NCBI GenBank assembly: GCA_937900135.1
Contig: CALCDJ010000054.1
Location: forward strand, 1 to 40,437
Length of the DNA stretch: 40,437 nucleotides
Direction of reading: 5' to 3'
From: an uncultured Blautia sp.
GTDB taxonomy: Bacteria; Bacillota; Clostridia; Lachnospirales; Lachnospiraceae
In this document: piece after piece, positions 7,409 through 15,620 of the stretch
Numbering within the stretch: the stretch's first letter is position 1
How the letters are laid out: every line of letters starts with the position of its first letter
Made by a program: the position numbers and the translations under genes
The notes under the pieces: generated by a model
Databases searched by the model: none
Told to the model about the DNA's origin: nothing
What the model saw: only the letters and a program-made list of their open reading frames with translations

Positions 7409-7461
7409 AGTGTAGCATATGGGAGATTATTTGTGAAATACATAAGTCTTATGATACTTAT
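7409..7461 (-). promoter_or_regulatory. chrA promoter with LysR-type operator candidate
   Basis: Minus-strand TTCACA (7432-7437), 17-bp spacer, TACACT (7409-7414). Directly upstream of the -35 lie ATAAG-T-CTTAT (7442-7452) and a further CTTAT (7457-7461), giving both an 11-bp dyad and an ATAAG-N10-CTTAT arrangement. Position near -40 to -60 is where LysR activators bind. Confidence 0.5.
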
Positions 7462-7504
7462 AACTGTTTAATTATATATAATGCGATAAGATTTGTAAAT
7501 GTTT

Positions 7505-7535
7505 TGAAACAGGAGGAAGGTAACTATGCTATAAT
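7505..7535 (+). promoter_or_regulatory. Promoter of the ThrE-like gene pair
   Basis: TTGAAA (7505-7510), a 19-bp spacer and TGC-TATAAT (7527-7535), an extended -10 with a perfect hexamer. Confidence 0.55.
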
Positions 7536-7590
7536 GAGAGTGCTGTGAACAGTTACGACGGAATAAAGAATTTAAGAAGAGGCAGTAGAT

Positions 7591-8346
7591 ATGAATAGGG
7601 AAGAAGCGGAGAAATATTTATATTGTGCGATGGACATCGGAGAACAACTGTTGATCTGCGGGGCAGAGGTAGGAAGAGTGGAGGATACCATTCGCAGGAT
7701 CTGTATGGCGTATGGAGCTGTCCGGGTAGACGTATTTTCGATCACATCCAGTATTGTGACTACCATGTACAGAGGGGATATGGAGACTTGTACACAGACA
7801 AGGAGAGTATCTGGAATGTCCACGGATCTTCATAAGGTAGACCGGTTAAATCAGCTTTCCAGAAAAATATGCGAGGAAAAGCCTGAGCCGGAAGAAATTA
7901 AACAGGCTTTGTATCAGATAAAAAACGAACCAGGGTATTCTTTTTGGAGTCAGGTGTTGATTTATGGATTGGTTTCCGGAGCTTTTTCTGTGTTTTTTGG
8001 TGGAGACAGTAAGGATATGTTGGTTTCGGCGGCAATCGGAATCCTTTTGAAGTTTTTGGAATTTTTTGTGAAGAAGAGTGCGGCAAATGGCCTGATCACA
8101 GCGCTATTGTGTTCCATGGTAGGAGGATTTCTTTCTAATTTGGCGGTGCTGGCAGGTTTGGGAAGTCATGCGGATCTGATCAGTATTGGAAATGTGATGC
8201 TCTTTATTCCAGGTCTGGCATTTACCAATTCTTTAAGGGATATGTTGTCTGGGGATACGATTACAGGACTGATTCGTTTTATGGAATCTATATTGCTGGC
8301 AGTGGTAATCGCGCTTGGATTTACCCTTGCGAATTTCTGGTTTTAG
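7591..8346 (+). CDS. ThrE-like threonine/serine exporter, N-terminal (DUF1212) subunit
   Basis: 251-aa protein of the ThrE family first part. The N-terminal ~115 residues are a soluble domain with the family motif 'CGAEVGRVEDTIRRICMAYGA'. They are followed by about four or five membrane segments with a conserved 'GAFSVFFGGDSKDMLVSAAIG' and 'FIPGLAFTNSLRDMLSGDTITGLIR'. In Corynebacterium ThrE both parts are one polypeptide that exports threonine and serine; here they are split. Its stop codon overlaps the ribosome binding site of the next gene (TAGGAGG), so the two are coupled. Substrate is inferred from family only. Confidence 0.85.
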   Translation: MNREEAEKYLYCAMDIGEQLLICGAEVGRVEDTIRRICMAYGAVRVDVFSITSSIVTTMYRGDMETCTQTRRVSGMSTDLHKVDRLNQLSRKICEEKPEPEEIKQALYQIKNEPGYSFWSQVLIYGLVSGAFSVFFGGDSKDMLVSAAIGILLKFLEFFVKKSAANGLITALLCSMVGGFLSNLAVLAGLGSHADLISIGNVMLFIPGLAFTNSLRDMLSGDTITGLIRFMESILLAVVIALGFTLANFWF

Positions 8347-8357
8347 GAGGTGGCGTT

Positions 8358-8804
8358 ATGCAGCAGGTGATTCAATTGGCAGCAGCTGCGGCAGGATCTT
8401 TTGGTTTTGCAGCATTGTTTAATATTCGTGGAGAAAAACTGGCGATTGCCACTTTTGGAGGATTTTTTTCCTGGGGAGTATATCTTTTTGCCGGGATTTT
8501 TACGCAAAATGCCTACTTCTGTGGTTTTGCAGCATCGGTGATGCTGACCTTGTATGCAGAAGGAATGGCCAGAATACACAAAACACCGGTAACTGTTTTT
8601 CTGGTTTCCGCAGCCATTCCACTGATTCCGGGGGCGGCTCTGTACCGTTCCATGAATGCGTTGCTGCAGAGACAGTGGGATGTATGTCTTGAAGAATGTA
8701 TTTATACGCTGATGTTTGCTATCAGCATGTCTGCAGGAATTACGGTAACCACGCTTATATTTCGTAGTATATGGAAAATCGTATATAGACAGAGGAGATT
8801 CTAA
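8358..8804 (+). CDS. ThrE-like exporter, C-terminal (DUF3815) subunit
   Basis: 148-aa membrane protein with four to five hydrophobic segments, matching the second half of ThrE ('IRGEKLAIATFGGFFSWGVYLF', 'VFLVSAAIPLIPGAALYRSMNALL'). It starts 11 bases after the partner's stop with AGGAGGTGGCGTT before the ATG. Together the two genes give the usual ThrE membrane domain in the cytoplasmic membrane. No terminator is evident before the metG leader promoter, which starts 17 bases downstream. Confidence 0.85.
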   Translation: MQQVIQLAAAAAGSFGFAALFNIRGEKLAIATFGGFFSWGVYLFAGIFTQNAYFCGFAASVMLTLYAEGMARIHKTPVTVFLVSAAIPLIPGAALYRSMNALLQRQWDVCLEECIYTLMFAISMSAGITVTTLIFRSIWKIVYRQRRF

Positions 8805-8820
8805 AAAGCAGAAAAACCCG

Positions 8821-8849
8821 TTTACAAACCAGATTAAATATGCTACTAT
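8821..8849 (+). promoter_or_regulatory. Promoter of the metG T-box leader
   Basis: TTTACA (8821-8826), 17-bp spacer, TGC-TACTAT (8841-8849; extended -10). It would start the transcript just ahead of the T-box. Confidence 0.55.
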
Positions 8850-9175
8850 TCTTTTATATGAAAAACTCAAAGAAAAAGAGAGTACATGTGCAGACCGCAT
8901 TACAGAGAAATTCCCGTGGAAGCTGGATCAGAGGATACCGTTTCTTTGCTGAGAGGGATATGCATGGAGCAGATGGAAGATGGCTTTGGAGAGGCGTTGT
9001 TGAAAATGACAGTAGGCAGCGACAGGACCGCCTGTTATAGCGGAAAGGTATCTGTGGTCAGAAGTGAAAGATGACCGAGTGTACCTGATGAGGTTTCATG
9101 CCGTGAGGCTGAAACGAAAAGAAGTGGTAACACGGGATTATTTCCGTCTTCTCAAAAGAGAAGGCGGATTTTTTT
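8850..9175 (+). ncRNA. T-box leader of methionyl-tRNA synthetase
   Basis: The ~325-bp leader ends with the T-box signature AAGTGGTAACACGGG (9122-9136). In it TGGT (9125-9128) can pair with the ACCA end of uncharged tRNA. The preceding stem GTTTCA/TGAAAC (9093-9098 with 9110-9115) resembles stem III. ACGG...CCGT forms the antiterminator. The competing terminator is CCGTCTTCTC-AAAA-GAGAAGGCGG (9144-9167) followed by ATTTTTTT. Low methionyl-tRNA charging should therefore allow read-through into metG. An ATG at 9071-9073 is a candidate Met specifier, but the stem I fold was not verified. A 62-codon reading frame inside the leader (8886-9074) is not considered a gene. Confidence 0.85.
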
Positions 9176-9200
9176 ATTTCAGTATTAGGAGGAAATTGAA

Positions 9201-11150
9201 ATGGAAAAACAGAAGTATTATATTACAACAGCCATTGCCTATACTTCGGGGAAACCCCATATCGGCAATACGTATGAAGCAGTTTTGGCAGATGCGATTG
9301 CCCGCTATAAAAGACAGCAGGGATATGACGTATTCTTCCAGACAGGAACCGATGAACATGGTCAGAAAATCGAGTTGAAAGCTGCAGAAGCAGGAATCAC
9401 ACCGAAAGAATTTGTAGACAATGTGGCAGGAGAAATCAAAGGAATCTGGGATATGATGAACACTTCCTATGACAAATTTATCCGTACCACAGATGAAGAT
9501 CATGAAAAACAGGTTCAGAAAATCTTTAAAAAAATGTATGCAAAAGGAGATATTTACAAAGGTCATTACGAAGGAATGTACTGTACACCATGTGAATCTT
9601 TCTTTACGGAATCTCAGCTGGTAGACGGAAAATGTCCAGACTGTGGACGTCCTTGCGTTCCGGCAAAAGAAGAAGCATATTTCTTTAAAATGAGCAAATA
9701 TGCCGACCGTTTGATTGAGCATATCAAGACACATCCGGAATTTATTCAGCCGGAATCCCGTAAAAATGAGATGATGAACAACTTCCTTCTTCCGGGTCTT
9801 CAGGATCTTTGTGTATCCAGAACTTCCTTTAAATGGGGAATTCCGGTAGACTTTGATCCGGGTCATGTTGTGTATGTATGGCTGGATGCGCTGACAAACT
9901 ACATTACAGGAATCGGTTATGACTGCGATGGTGAGAGCAGCGAGCAGTTTTATAAAAACTGGCCGGCAGATCTGCATTTGATCGGTAAGGATATCATTCG
10001 TTTCCATACCATTTACTGGCCGATTTTCCTGATGTCTCTGGATCTTCCGCTGCCGAAACAGGTATTTGGACATCCATGGCTGCTTCAGGGTGATGGTAAG
10101 ATGAGTAAGTCCAAGGGCAATGTGATTTATGCAGACGAGTTGGTAGATTTCTTTGGTGTAGATGCTGTCCGCTACTTTGTTCTTCATGAAATGCCATTTG
10201 AAAATGATGGTGTGATCACCTGGGAACTGATGGTGGAAAGACTGAATTCTGAACTGGCCAATACCCTTGGAAACCTGGTAAACCGTACCATTTCCATGTC
10301 AAATAAATACTTTGGCGGCGTTGTGGAAAATAAAGAGGTAACAGAGCCGGTAGATGAAGAACTGAAGGCGTTTGCGCTGGCAGTTCCAGGCAAAGTATCC
10401 GAAAAAATGGATAAGCTTCGTGTTGCAGATGCTATCACAGAGGTATTCTCTCTGTTTAAACGTCTGAACAAATATATCGATGAGACTATGCCATGGGCGC
10501 TTGCAAAAGACGAAGAAAAACAGGATCGTCTTGCTACAGTTCTCTATAATCTGGTAGAGGGAATCTGCATGGGAGCGACTCTTCTGGAATCCTTTATGCC
10601 AGACACTACAAAGAGAATTCTGGAGCAGTTAAATGCAAACGAAAGAACTCTGAAAGAACTTAAATCCTTCGGTCTGTATCCATCTGGAAACAAGGTAACT
10701 GAGAAACCAGAAATCCTTTTTGCACGTCTGGATGTAAAAGAAGTTCTGGAAAAGGTAGCAGAACGTCATCCGGAACCAAAGGAAGAAAAAGAGGATGAAA
10801 ATGTGATTGATCTGGAGCCAAAGGCAGAAATTACCTTTGATGATTTTGAAAAACTTCAGTTCCAGGTAGGAGAAATCATTGCATGTGAGGCGGTAAAAAA
10901 ATCCAAAAAGCTTCTTTGTTCTCAGGTGAAGATTGGAAGCCAGGTACGTCAGATTGTGTCTGGAATCAAGGCACATTACTCTCCGGAAGAGATGGTGGGC
11001 AAAAAGGTTATGGTGGTTACCAATCTTAAACCGGCGAAGCTGGCTGGGGTACTCAGTGAAGGTATGATTCTCTGCGCAGAGGATGCAGAGGGAAATTTAG
11101 CGCTCATGACTCCGGAAAAAGAAATGCCTGCAGGAGCAGAAATCTGCTGA
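9201..11150 (+). CDS. metG: Methionyl-tRNA synthetase
   Basis: 649-aa class I synthetase that charges tRNA-Met. HIGN at residues 20-23 (HIGH motif) and KMSKS at about 300-304 form the ATP site. A zinc-knuckle insert with CTPC...CPDCGRPC lies at about residues 130-155. The anticodon-binding helical domain spans about 360-520. The C-terminus from about residue 540 ('FDDFEKLQFQVGEI') is an appended tRNA-binding (Trbp111-like OB-fold) domain that supports dimerisation and tRNA affinity. The start has AGGAGG nine bases upstream. Expression is controlled by the upstream T-box. Length and architecture are normal for Firmicutes. Confidence 0.97.
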   Translation: MEKQKYYITTAIAYTSGKPHIGNTYEAVLADAIARYKRQQGYDVFFQTGTDEHGQKIELKAAEAGITPKEFVDNVAGEIKGIWDMMNTSYDKFIRTTDEDHEKQVQKIFKKMYAKGDIYKGHYEGMYCTPCESFFTESQLVDGKCPDCGRPCVPAKEEAYFFKMSKYADRLIEHIKTHPEFIQPESRKNEMMNNFLLPGLQDLCVSRTSFKWGIPVDFDPGHVVYVWLDALTNYITGIGYDCDGESSEQFYKNWPADLHLIGKDIIRFHTIYWPIFLMSLDLPLPKQVFGHPWLLQGDGKMSKSKGNVIYADELVDFFGVDAVRYFVLHEMPFENDGVITWELMVERLNSELANTLGNLVNRTISMSNKYFGGVVENKEVTEPVDEELKAFALAVPGKVSEKMDKLRVADAITEVFSLFKRLNKYIDETMPWALAKDEEKQDRLATVLYNLVEGICMGATLLESFMPDTTKRILEQLNANERTLKELKSFGLYPSGNKVTEKPEILFARLDVKEVLEKVAERHPEPKEEKEDENVIDLEPKAEITFDDFEKLQFQVGEIIACEAVKKSKKLLCSQVKIGSQVRQIVSGIKAHYSPEEMVGKKVMVVTNLKPAKLAGVLSEGMILCAEDAEGNLALMTPEKEMPAGAEIC

Positions 11151-11200
11151 TTAAATTTGTGAAGATATTGTGAAAAACAGATACGAGAATAAATTTAGCC

Positions 11201-11230
11201 TTGACAAGAATCATGGTTGGCGATTATAGT
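11201..11230 (+). promoter_or_regulatory. Promoter of the manganese-riboswitch transcript
   Basis: Consensus TTGACA (11201-11206), 18-bp spacer, TATAGT (11225-11230). The riboswitch core begins about 11 bases later. Confidence 0.75.
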
Positions 11231-11240
11231 AAAAGAAATA

Positions 11241-11369
11241 AAAGGGAGTAGCTGGCACGTAAGTGTTTGCGATGTCGTCAATCTCGACAGGAAAAATTTC
11301 TGTCCGTATCGTGATGAAACAGCGAGACTTTTATTGCATGTCTTTGTGCAATAGAAGCCTCGCTTTTGT
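11241..11369 (+). ncRNA. yybP-ykoY (Mn2+) riboswitch with terminator
   Basis: Conserved elements of the yybP-ykoY class are present in order: GGGAGTAGC (11244-11252), GTCGTCA (11274-11280) and GATGAAACAGCGAGAC (from 11313). The last merges into an expression-platform hairpin, GCGAG...CTCGC (11322-11326 with 11359-11363, with inner TTGCA/TGCAA pairing), followed by TTTT. Riboswitches of this class bind Mn2+ and usually raise expression of Mn2+ export proteins. Here the controlled gene is a P-type ATPase. Confidence 0.85.
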
Positions 11370-11409
11370 TGTATCTGAGACAAAATAAAATGCAGAAAGG
11401 GTCCTGAAT

Positions 11410-14007
11410 ATGAAAACTTATTACAATCAAAGTGCAGAAGAAGTAAGGAAAGAACTGAACGGCGGACTGGAACCATTAAGTGCTGAACAGGTAAGAAAAA
11501 ATCAGGAAAAGTTCGGTATGAACGAACTGGTAGAAGGAAAGAAAAAAAGCACTCTTCAGATTTTTCTGGAGCAGTTCAAAGATTTCCTGGTTATTATTCT
11601 GATTTGTTCCGCAATCATTTCTCTGTTTTTAGGAGAAACGGAAAGCGCAGCAGTTATTCTTGTGGTAATCACCATGAATGCAATTCTGGGGACAGTACAG
11701 ACTATCAAGGCAGAGCATTCCCTCAACAGTTTGAAGCAGTTGTCTGCTCCAAATGCAAAGGTACTTCGTGATGGGGTAGTTGTAGAAATTCCAAGCAGAG
11801 AAGTTACGGTAGGTGATGAAATACATCTGGAAGCCGGAGATTCTGTCCCGGCAGACGGACGAATTGTGGAGATCGCCAGTCTGAAAGTAGATGAAAGTGC
11901 ATTGACTGGTGAGAGTCTTGGTGTGGAAAAAACCAGTGAGGTTCTGGAAGGAGAACTTGCTCTGGGTGATCGTAAAAATATGGTGTATTCTGGAAGTTTT
12001 GTTACTTATGGACGTGCTACCGTTGTGGTAACAGACATTGGAATGAATACAGAGGTAGGAAAGATTGCCAGTCTCCTGAAAAATACATCTGAAAAGAAAA
12101 CGCCTCTTCAGATGAATCTGGATCAGTTCGGACAGAAACTTTCCATTATTATTCTCGTTTTATGCGCGGCGTTGTTTGGTTTGCAGGTGATCAAAGGCGG
12201 AGCTGTTGCAGATGCGTTTTTATTTGCGGTAGCATTGGCAGTTGCTGCGATCCCGGAAGCCTTGAGTTCCATTGTGACGATCGTTCTTGCCTTTGGTACA
12301 CAGAAGATGGCAAAAGAAGGCGCGATTGTCCGTAAACTTCAGGCAGTAGAGGGTCTGGGAAGCGTTTCCATTATCTGTTCCGATAAGACAGGAACTCTGA
12401 CACAGAATAAGATGACAGTAGAGCATTATTATCTGGATGGTCAGGATATTCCGGCAGAGCAGATCGATCCACAGAATCCTGTTCATAAGCAGATGCTTCG
12501 TTTAAGTATACTTTGTAACGATTCTACCAATATTGACGGACAGGAGATTGGAGATCCTACAGAAACTGCATTGATCAATCTGGGAGATAAACTTGGTGTT
12601 CCGGCACAGAGAGTCAGAGGCGTTTATCCGCGATTAAGCGAAATTCCTTTTGACAGTGATCGAAAACTGATGTCTACGCTTCATAATTTAAAAGACGGAT
12701 GTACCATGATCACCAAGGGCGCTGTAGATGTGATGCTGAACCGGGTGAAATACATTCAGAGAGACGGGAAACTGGTGGAACTTACTCCAGAGGACATGAA
12801 GGAGATTGAAGCGGCAAATGAAGGTTTTTCCAGAGAAGGACTTCGTGTTCTGGGTGTAGGATATAAGAAATTTGAAGCTTCGAGAGAGCTGGTTCTGGAT
12901 GATGAACACGATCTGATCTTCCTTGGTCTGATTGCCATGATGGATCCGCCTCGTGTTGAAAGTGCAGAAGCTGTTGCAGATTGTATCCGCGCAGGAATCA
13001 AGCCGATTATGATTACTGGTGACCATAAGGTAACAGCGGCAGCCATTGCCAAAAGAATTGGTATTTTAAAAGATGAATCAGAAGCCTGTGAGGGTGCAGA
13101 AATTGATAATTTAAGTGATGAAGAGCTGAAGGATTTTGTAGAACACATTTCTGTATATGCCCGGGTATCACCGGAACATAAGATCCGAATTGTCCGCGCA
13201 TGGCAGGAAAAAGGCAACATTGTTTCTATGACAGGAGACGGTGTTAATGATGCTCCGGCTTTGAAACAGGCAGATATCGGTGTGGCCATGGGAATTACGG
13301 GAACTGAGGTTTCCAAGGATGCTTCCTCTATGATTCTTACAGATGATAATTTTGCAACGATTGTAAAGGCAGTGGAGAACGGACGTAATGTATATGCGAA
13401 TATTAAGCGTTCCATTCAATTCCTGCTGTCTGGTAACTTTGCAGGAATCCTTGTGGTTCTTCTGTCTTCTCTTTGCGGACTTCCGGTACCTTTTGCACCG
13501 GTGCATCTGTTATTTATCAATCTGGTGACAGACAGCCTTCCCGCAATTGCTCTTGGTCTGGAACCGCACAAACATGAGGTGATGAATGAAAAACCAAGAC
13601 CAATGCATGAGTCTATTTTGACAAAAACCTTCCTTGCCAGAGTGGGAATAGAAGGTGCTGTTATTGGTGCAATGACATTACTGGCTTTCCTGATAGGATA
13701 TCAGGGAGGAAATGCAAGACTGGCAAGTACCATGGCATTTGGTGTTCTGTGTCTGTCCCGTCTGGTTCATGGATACAACTGTAAAGGGAAAAAACCTATT
13801 GTATTCAGCGGTAAGTTCTTTAATAACAAATATATGCAGGGTGCATTTTTGGCAGGCTTTGTACTGTTGACAGCTGTTCTTACAATTCCGGCTCTTCAGG
13901 GTATGTTCTCTGTTCAGCCACTGGAATTGAGTCAGCTTTTGACCGTTTATGGTCTGGCATTCCTGAATCTTCCAATCATTCAGCTCTTAAAAGCCATTCG
14001 AAAATAA
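11410..14007 (+). CDS. P2-type cation-transporting ATPase, likely Mn2+/Ca2+ efflux
   Basis: 865-aa P-type ATPase with the full motif set: TGES (166-169) in the actuator domain, phosphorylation site DKTGT (Asp325) and GDGVNDAP (609-616). The ion-site helix M4 reads IPEALS (about 281-286), where SERCA has PEGLP. Ten membrane segments are expected, and the cation-ATPase N- and C-terminal domains are present. The closest recognisable group is the bacterial Ca2+-ATPase-like set (YloB, Listeria LMCA1, pneumococcal MgtA, lactococcal YoaB), some of which export Mn2+. The Mn-sensing riboswitch in front argues for Mn2+ efflux here (inference from context). Single gene, closed by a strong terminator. 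Confidence 0.9.
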   Translation: MKTYYNQSAEEVRKELNGGLEPLSAEQVRKNQEKFGMNELVEGKKKSTLQIFLEQFKDFLVIILICSAIISLFLGETESAAVILVVITMNAILGTVQTIKAEHSLNSLKQLSAPNAKVLRDGVVVEIPSREVTVGDEIHLEAGDSVPADGRIVEIASLKVDESALTGESLGVEKTSEVLEGELALGDRKNMVYSGSFVTYGRATVVVTDIGMNTEVGKIASLLKNTSEKKTPLQMNLDQFGQKLSIIILVLCAALFGLQVIKGGAVADAFLFAVALAVAAIPEALSSIVTIVLAFGTQKMAKEGAIVRKLQAVEGLGSVSIICSDKTGTLTQNKMTVEHYYLDGQDIPAEQIDPQNPVHKQMLRLSILCNDSTNIDGQEIGDPTETALINLGDKLGVPAQRVRGVYPRLSEIPFDSDRKLMSTLHNLKDGCTMITKGAVDVMLNRVKYIQRDGKLVELTPEDMKEIEAANEGFSREGLRVLGVGYKKFEASRELVLDDEHDLIFLGLIAMMDPPRVESAEAVADCIRAGIKPIMITGDHKVTAAAIAKRIGILKDESEACEGAEIDNLSDEELKDFVEHISVYARVSPEHKIRIVRAWQEKGNIVSMTGDGVNDAPALKQADIGVAMGITGTEVSKDASSMILTDDNFATIVKAVENGRNVYANIKRSIQFLLSGNFAGILVVLLSSLCGLPVPFAPVHLLFINLVTDSLPAIALGLEPHKHEVMNEKPRPMHESILTKTFLARVGIEGAVIGAMTLLAFLIGYQGGNARLASTMAFGVLCLSRLVHGYNCKGKKPIVFSGKFFNNKYMQGAFLAGFVLLTAVLTIPALQGMFSVQPLELSQLLTVYGLAFLNLPIIQLLKAIRK

Positions 14008-14038
14008 ACAGAGCGTTTATCTTGGAAATACAAATTTT

Positions 14039-14078
14039 CCCCGCCATACATCCTATGATGTACGGGCGGGGATTTTTG
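14039..14078 (+). terminator. Terminator after the P-type ATPase gene
   Basis: CCCCGCC pairs with GGCGGGG (14039-14045 with 14065-14071), with inner TACATC/GATGTA, and is followed by ATTTTTG. Confidence 0.9.
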
Positions 14079-14093
14079 TGTTAGAATAGACTT

Positions 14094-14099
14094 TATAAT
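14094..14099 (+). promoter_or_regulatory. -10 candidate for the molybdenum-cofactor operon
   Basis: A perfect TATAAT lies between the terminator and moaC. No convincing -35 is found at 16-18 bases, so an activator may be needed. Confidence 0.35.
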
Positions 14100-14155
14100 G
14101 CAGAAGGGAAGAGTCCGGGACTGGATTCTCAAAGACAGCGAAAGGGTGAACAGAT

Positions 14156-14641
14156 ATGGGTGAGGGATTTACGCATTTTGATGAAAAGGGAAACGCCATT
14201 ATGGTAGACGTGTCCGGAAAGGCAGTAACCAGCCGTACTGCAGTGGCTACAGGAAGTATCCACGTGGGAAAAGAGATTATGGATGCAGTCACGGCCGGAA
14301 CGGTAAAGAAAGGAGACGTACTGGGAGTGGCCAGAGTTGCAGGAATTATGGGTGTGAAACGTACTTCCGACCTGGTTCCCATGTGCCATCCTCTTCCTGT
14401 GCAGAAATGTTCCATTGACTATGCGCTTCATGAGGAAGAGGGCGTAATACAGGTCTTTTGTACTGTAAAAACAGAAGGAAAAACAGGGGTGGAGATGGAG
14501 GCCTTAACAGGTGTTCAGGTGACACTTTTAACTATTTATGATATGTGTAAGGCTATTGATAAACATATGGTGATGTCTGAAATCCATCTGGTAGAAAAAA
14601 CAGGGGGAAAGAGCGGGGATTTCCGCTTTGAAAAGCTATGA
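14156..14641 (+). CDS. moaC: Cyclic pyranopterin monophosphate synthase MoaC
   Basis: 161-aa enzyme that, after MoaA, converts 3',8-cyclo-7,8-dihydro-GTP to cyclic pyranopterin monophosphate in molybdenum-cofactor synthesis. Family motifs are intact: 'KRTSDLVPMCHPLPV' with the active-site His/Lys region, and 'TEGKTGVEMEALTGVQVTLLTIYDMCKAIDK'. The ATG follows a weak Shine-Dalgarno (GCGAAAGGGTGAACAGAT). It is first in a five-gene cluster and overlaps moaA by four bases (ATGA), so the two steps of the same pathway are translationally coupled. Confidence 0.95.
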   Translation: MGEGFTHFDEKGNAIMVDVSGKAVTSRTAVATGSIHVGKEIMDAVTAGTVKKGDVLGVARVAGIMGVKRTSDLVPMCHPLPVQKCSIDYALHEEEGVIQVFCTVKTEGKTGVEMEALTGVQVTLLTIYDMCKAIDKHMVMSEIHLVEKTGGKSGDFRFEKL

Positions 14642-15618
14642 TCGATCGTTGTGGAAGAAATATAGATTATCTGCGGATTTCTGTAACAGACCGGTGTAAC
14701 CTCAGGTGTATTTACTGTATGCCGGAGGAAGGACTTCGTCTGGTGGACTGCTCCAGAATTCTGCGGGAAGAGGAGTTTTTAAGAATCTGCCGTGTAATGG
14801 CAGAACTGGGAATCCGGAAGATTAAACTTACTGGAGGGGAACCCCTGGTAAGAGGCGGGATGCCTTCCATGGTAAAACAGATGAAAGAAATTCCGGGAAT
14901 TGAAAAGGTGACTATGACAACCAACGGGATTCTTCTCAAGGAGCAGATGAAGGAACTGTCAGAAGCAGGTTTGGATGCTTTGAACATTAGTCTGGACACA
15001 CTGAATCAGGATTGCTATTCCAGGATCACCAGAAGAAATCTTTTGGAAGGAACCCTTGCGGGGATTGAAGAAGCTCTGAAATACCCGGAGATTTCTTTGA
15101 AAATCAACTGTGTGCCGCTGGGGATTCCCCAGCAGGATCTGTGTGGAATTGCCGCCTTGGCAAAGGATCATCCGATTCATGTAAGATTTATTGAGATGAT
15201 GCCCATTGGGCAGGGCAGGGAATTTCGTGGAATGTCGGAGGAAGAGGTGCTTCATCTTCTGGAACAGAAATTTGGAAAACTGGTGCCCTACGAAGGGGAA
15301 AAACTGGGAAACGGCCCTTGTCACTATTATAATGTGGAAAATTTCCAGGGGAAAATTGGATTCATTAGTGCAGTAAGCCATAAATTCTGCAGAGAATGCA
15401 ATCGCATTCGTCTGACTTCCCAGGGATATTTAAAAACCTGTCTCCAGTATACGGCAGGACGTGACCTACGCAGCGTGATTCGTGGAGGCGGTACAGACGA
15501 GGAATTAAAAGAGGTAATCCGCGCAGCTCTTGCAGAAAAACCAGATGGTCATGCCTTTCTGGAAAAAGCGCAGAAAGACGATACAGAACAGCTTTGTATG
15601 TCACAGATTGGAGGATGA
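14638..15618 (+). CDS. moaA: GTP 3',8-cyclase MoaA (radical SAM)
   Basis: 326-aa radical-SAM enzyme for the first step of molybdenum-cofactor synthesis from GTP. The N-terminal cluster is Cys20-x3-Cys24-x2-Cys27 in 'VTDRCNLRCIYCMPEEG'. The C-terminal cluster is Cys251, Cys254 and Cys268 in 'FCRECNRIRLTSQGYLKTC'. The protein ends in Gly-Gly, the conserved MoaA tail needed in catalysis. It starts within the moaC stop. Its last codons carry the ribosome binding site (GGAGG) of the next gene. Confidence 0.96.
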   Translation: MIDRCGRNIDYLRISVTDRCNLRCIYCMPEEGLRLVDCSRILREEEFLRICRVMAELGIRKIKLTGGEPLVRGGMPSMVKQMKEIPGIEKVTMTTNGILLKEQMKELSEAGLDALNISLDTLNQDCYSRITRRNLLEGTLAGIEEALKYPEISLKINCVPLGIPQQDLCGIAALAKDHPIHVRFIEMMPIGQGREFRGMSEEEVLHLLEQKFGKLVPYEGEKLGNGPCHYYNVENFQGKIGFISAVSHKFCRECNRIRLTSQGYLKTCLQYTAGRDLRSVIRGGGTDEELKEVIRAALAEKPDGHAFLEKAQKDDTEQLCMSQIGG

Positions 15619-15620
15619 GT

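Noticed and set aside
8886..9074. 62-codon frame between the ThrE genes and metG
   Set aside because: It lies wholly inside the T-box leader, has no ribosome binding site and no recognisable protein features.
9174..10187. 337-codon frame antisense to metG
   Set aside because: Shadow frame; metG has complete catalytic motifs on the other strand, and the antisense product resembles no protein.
12756..13415. 219-codon frame antisense to the P-type ATPase
   Set aside because: Low-complexity Ser/Thr-rich shadow product; the sense strand carries the GDGVNDAP region.
14100..14155. Moco riboswitch ahead of moaC
   Set aside because: Too short for the aptamer and no matching conserved segments.
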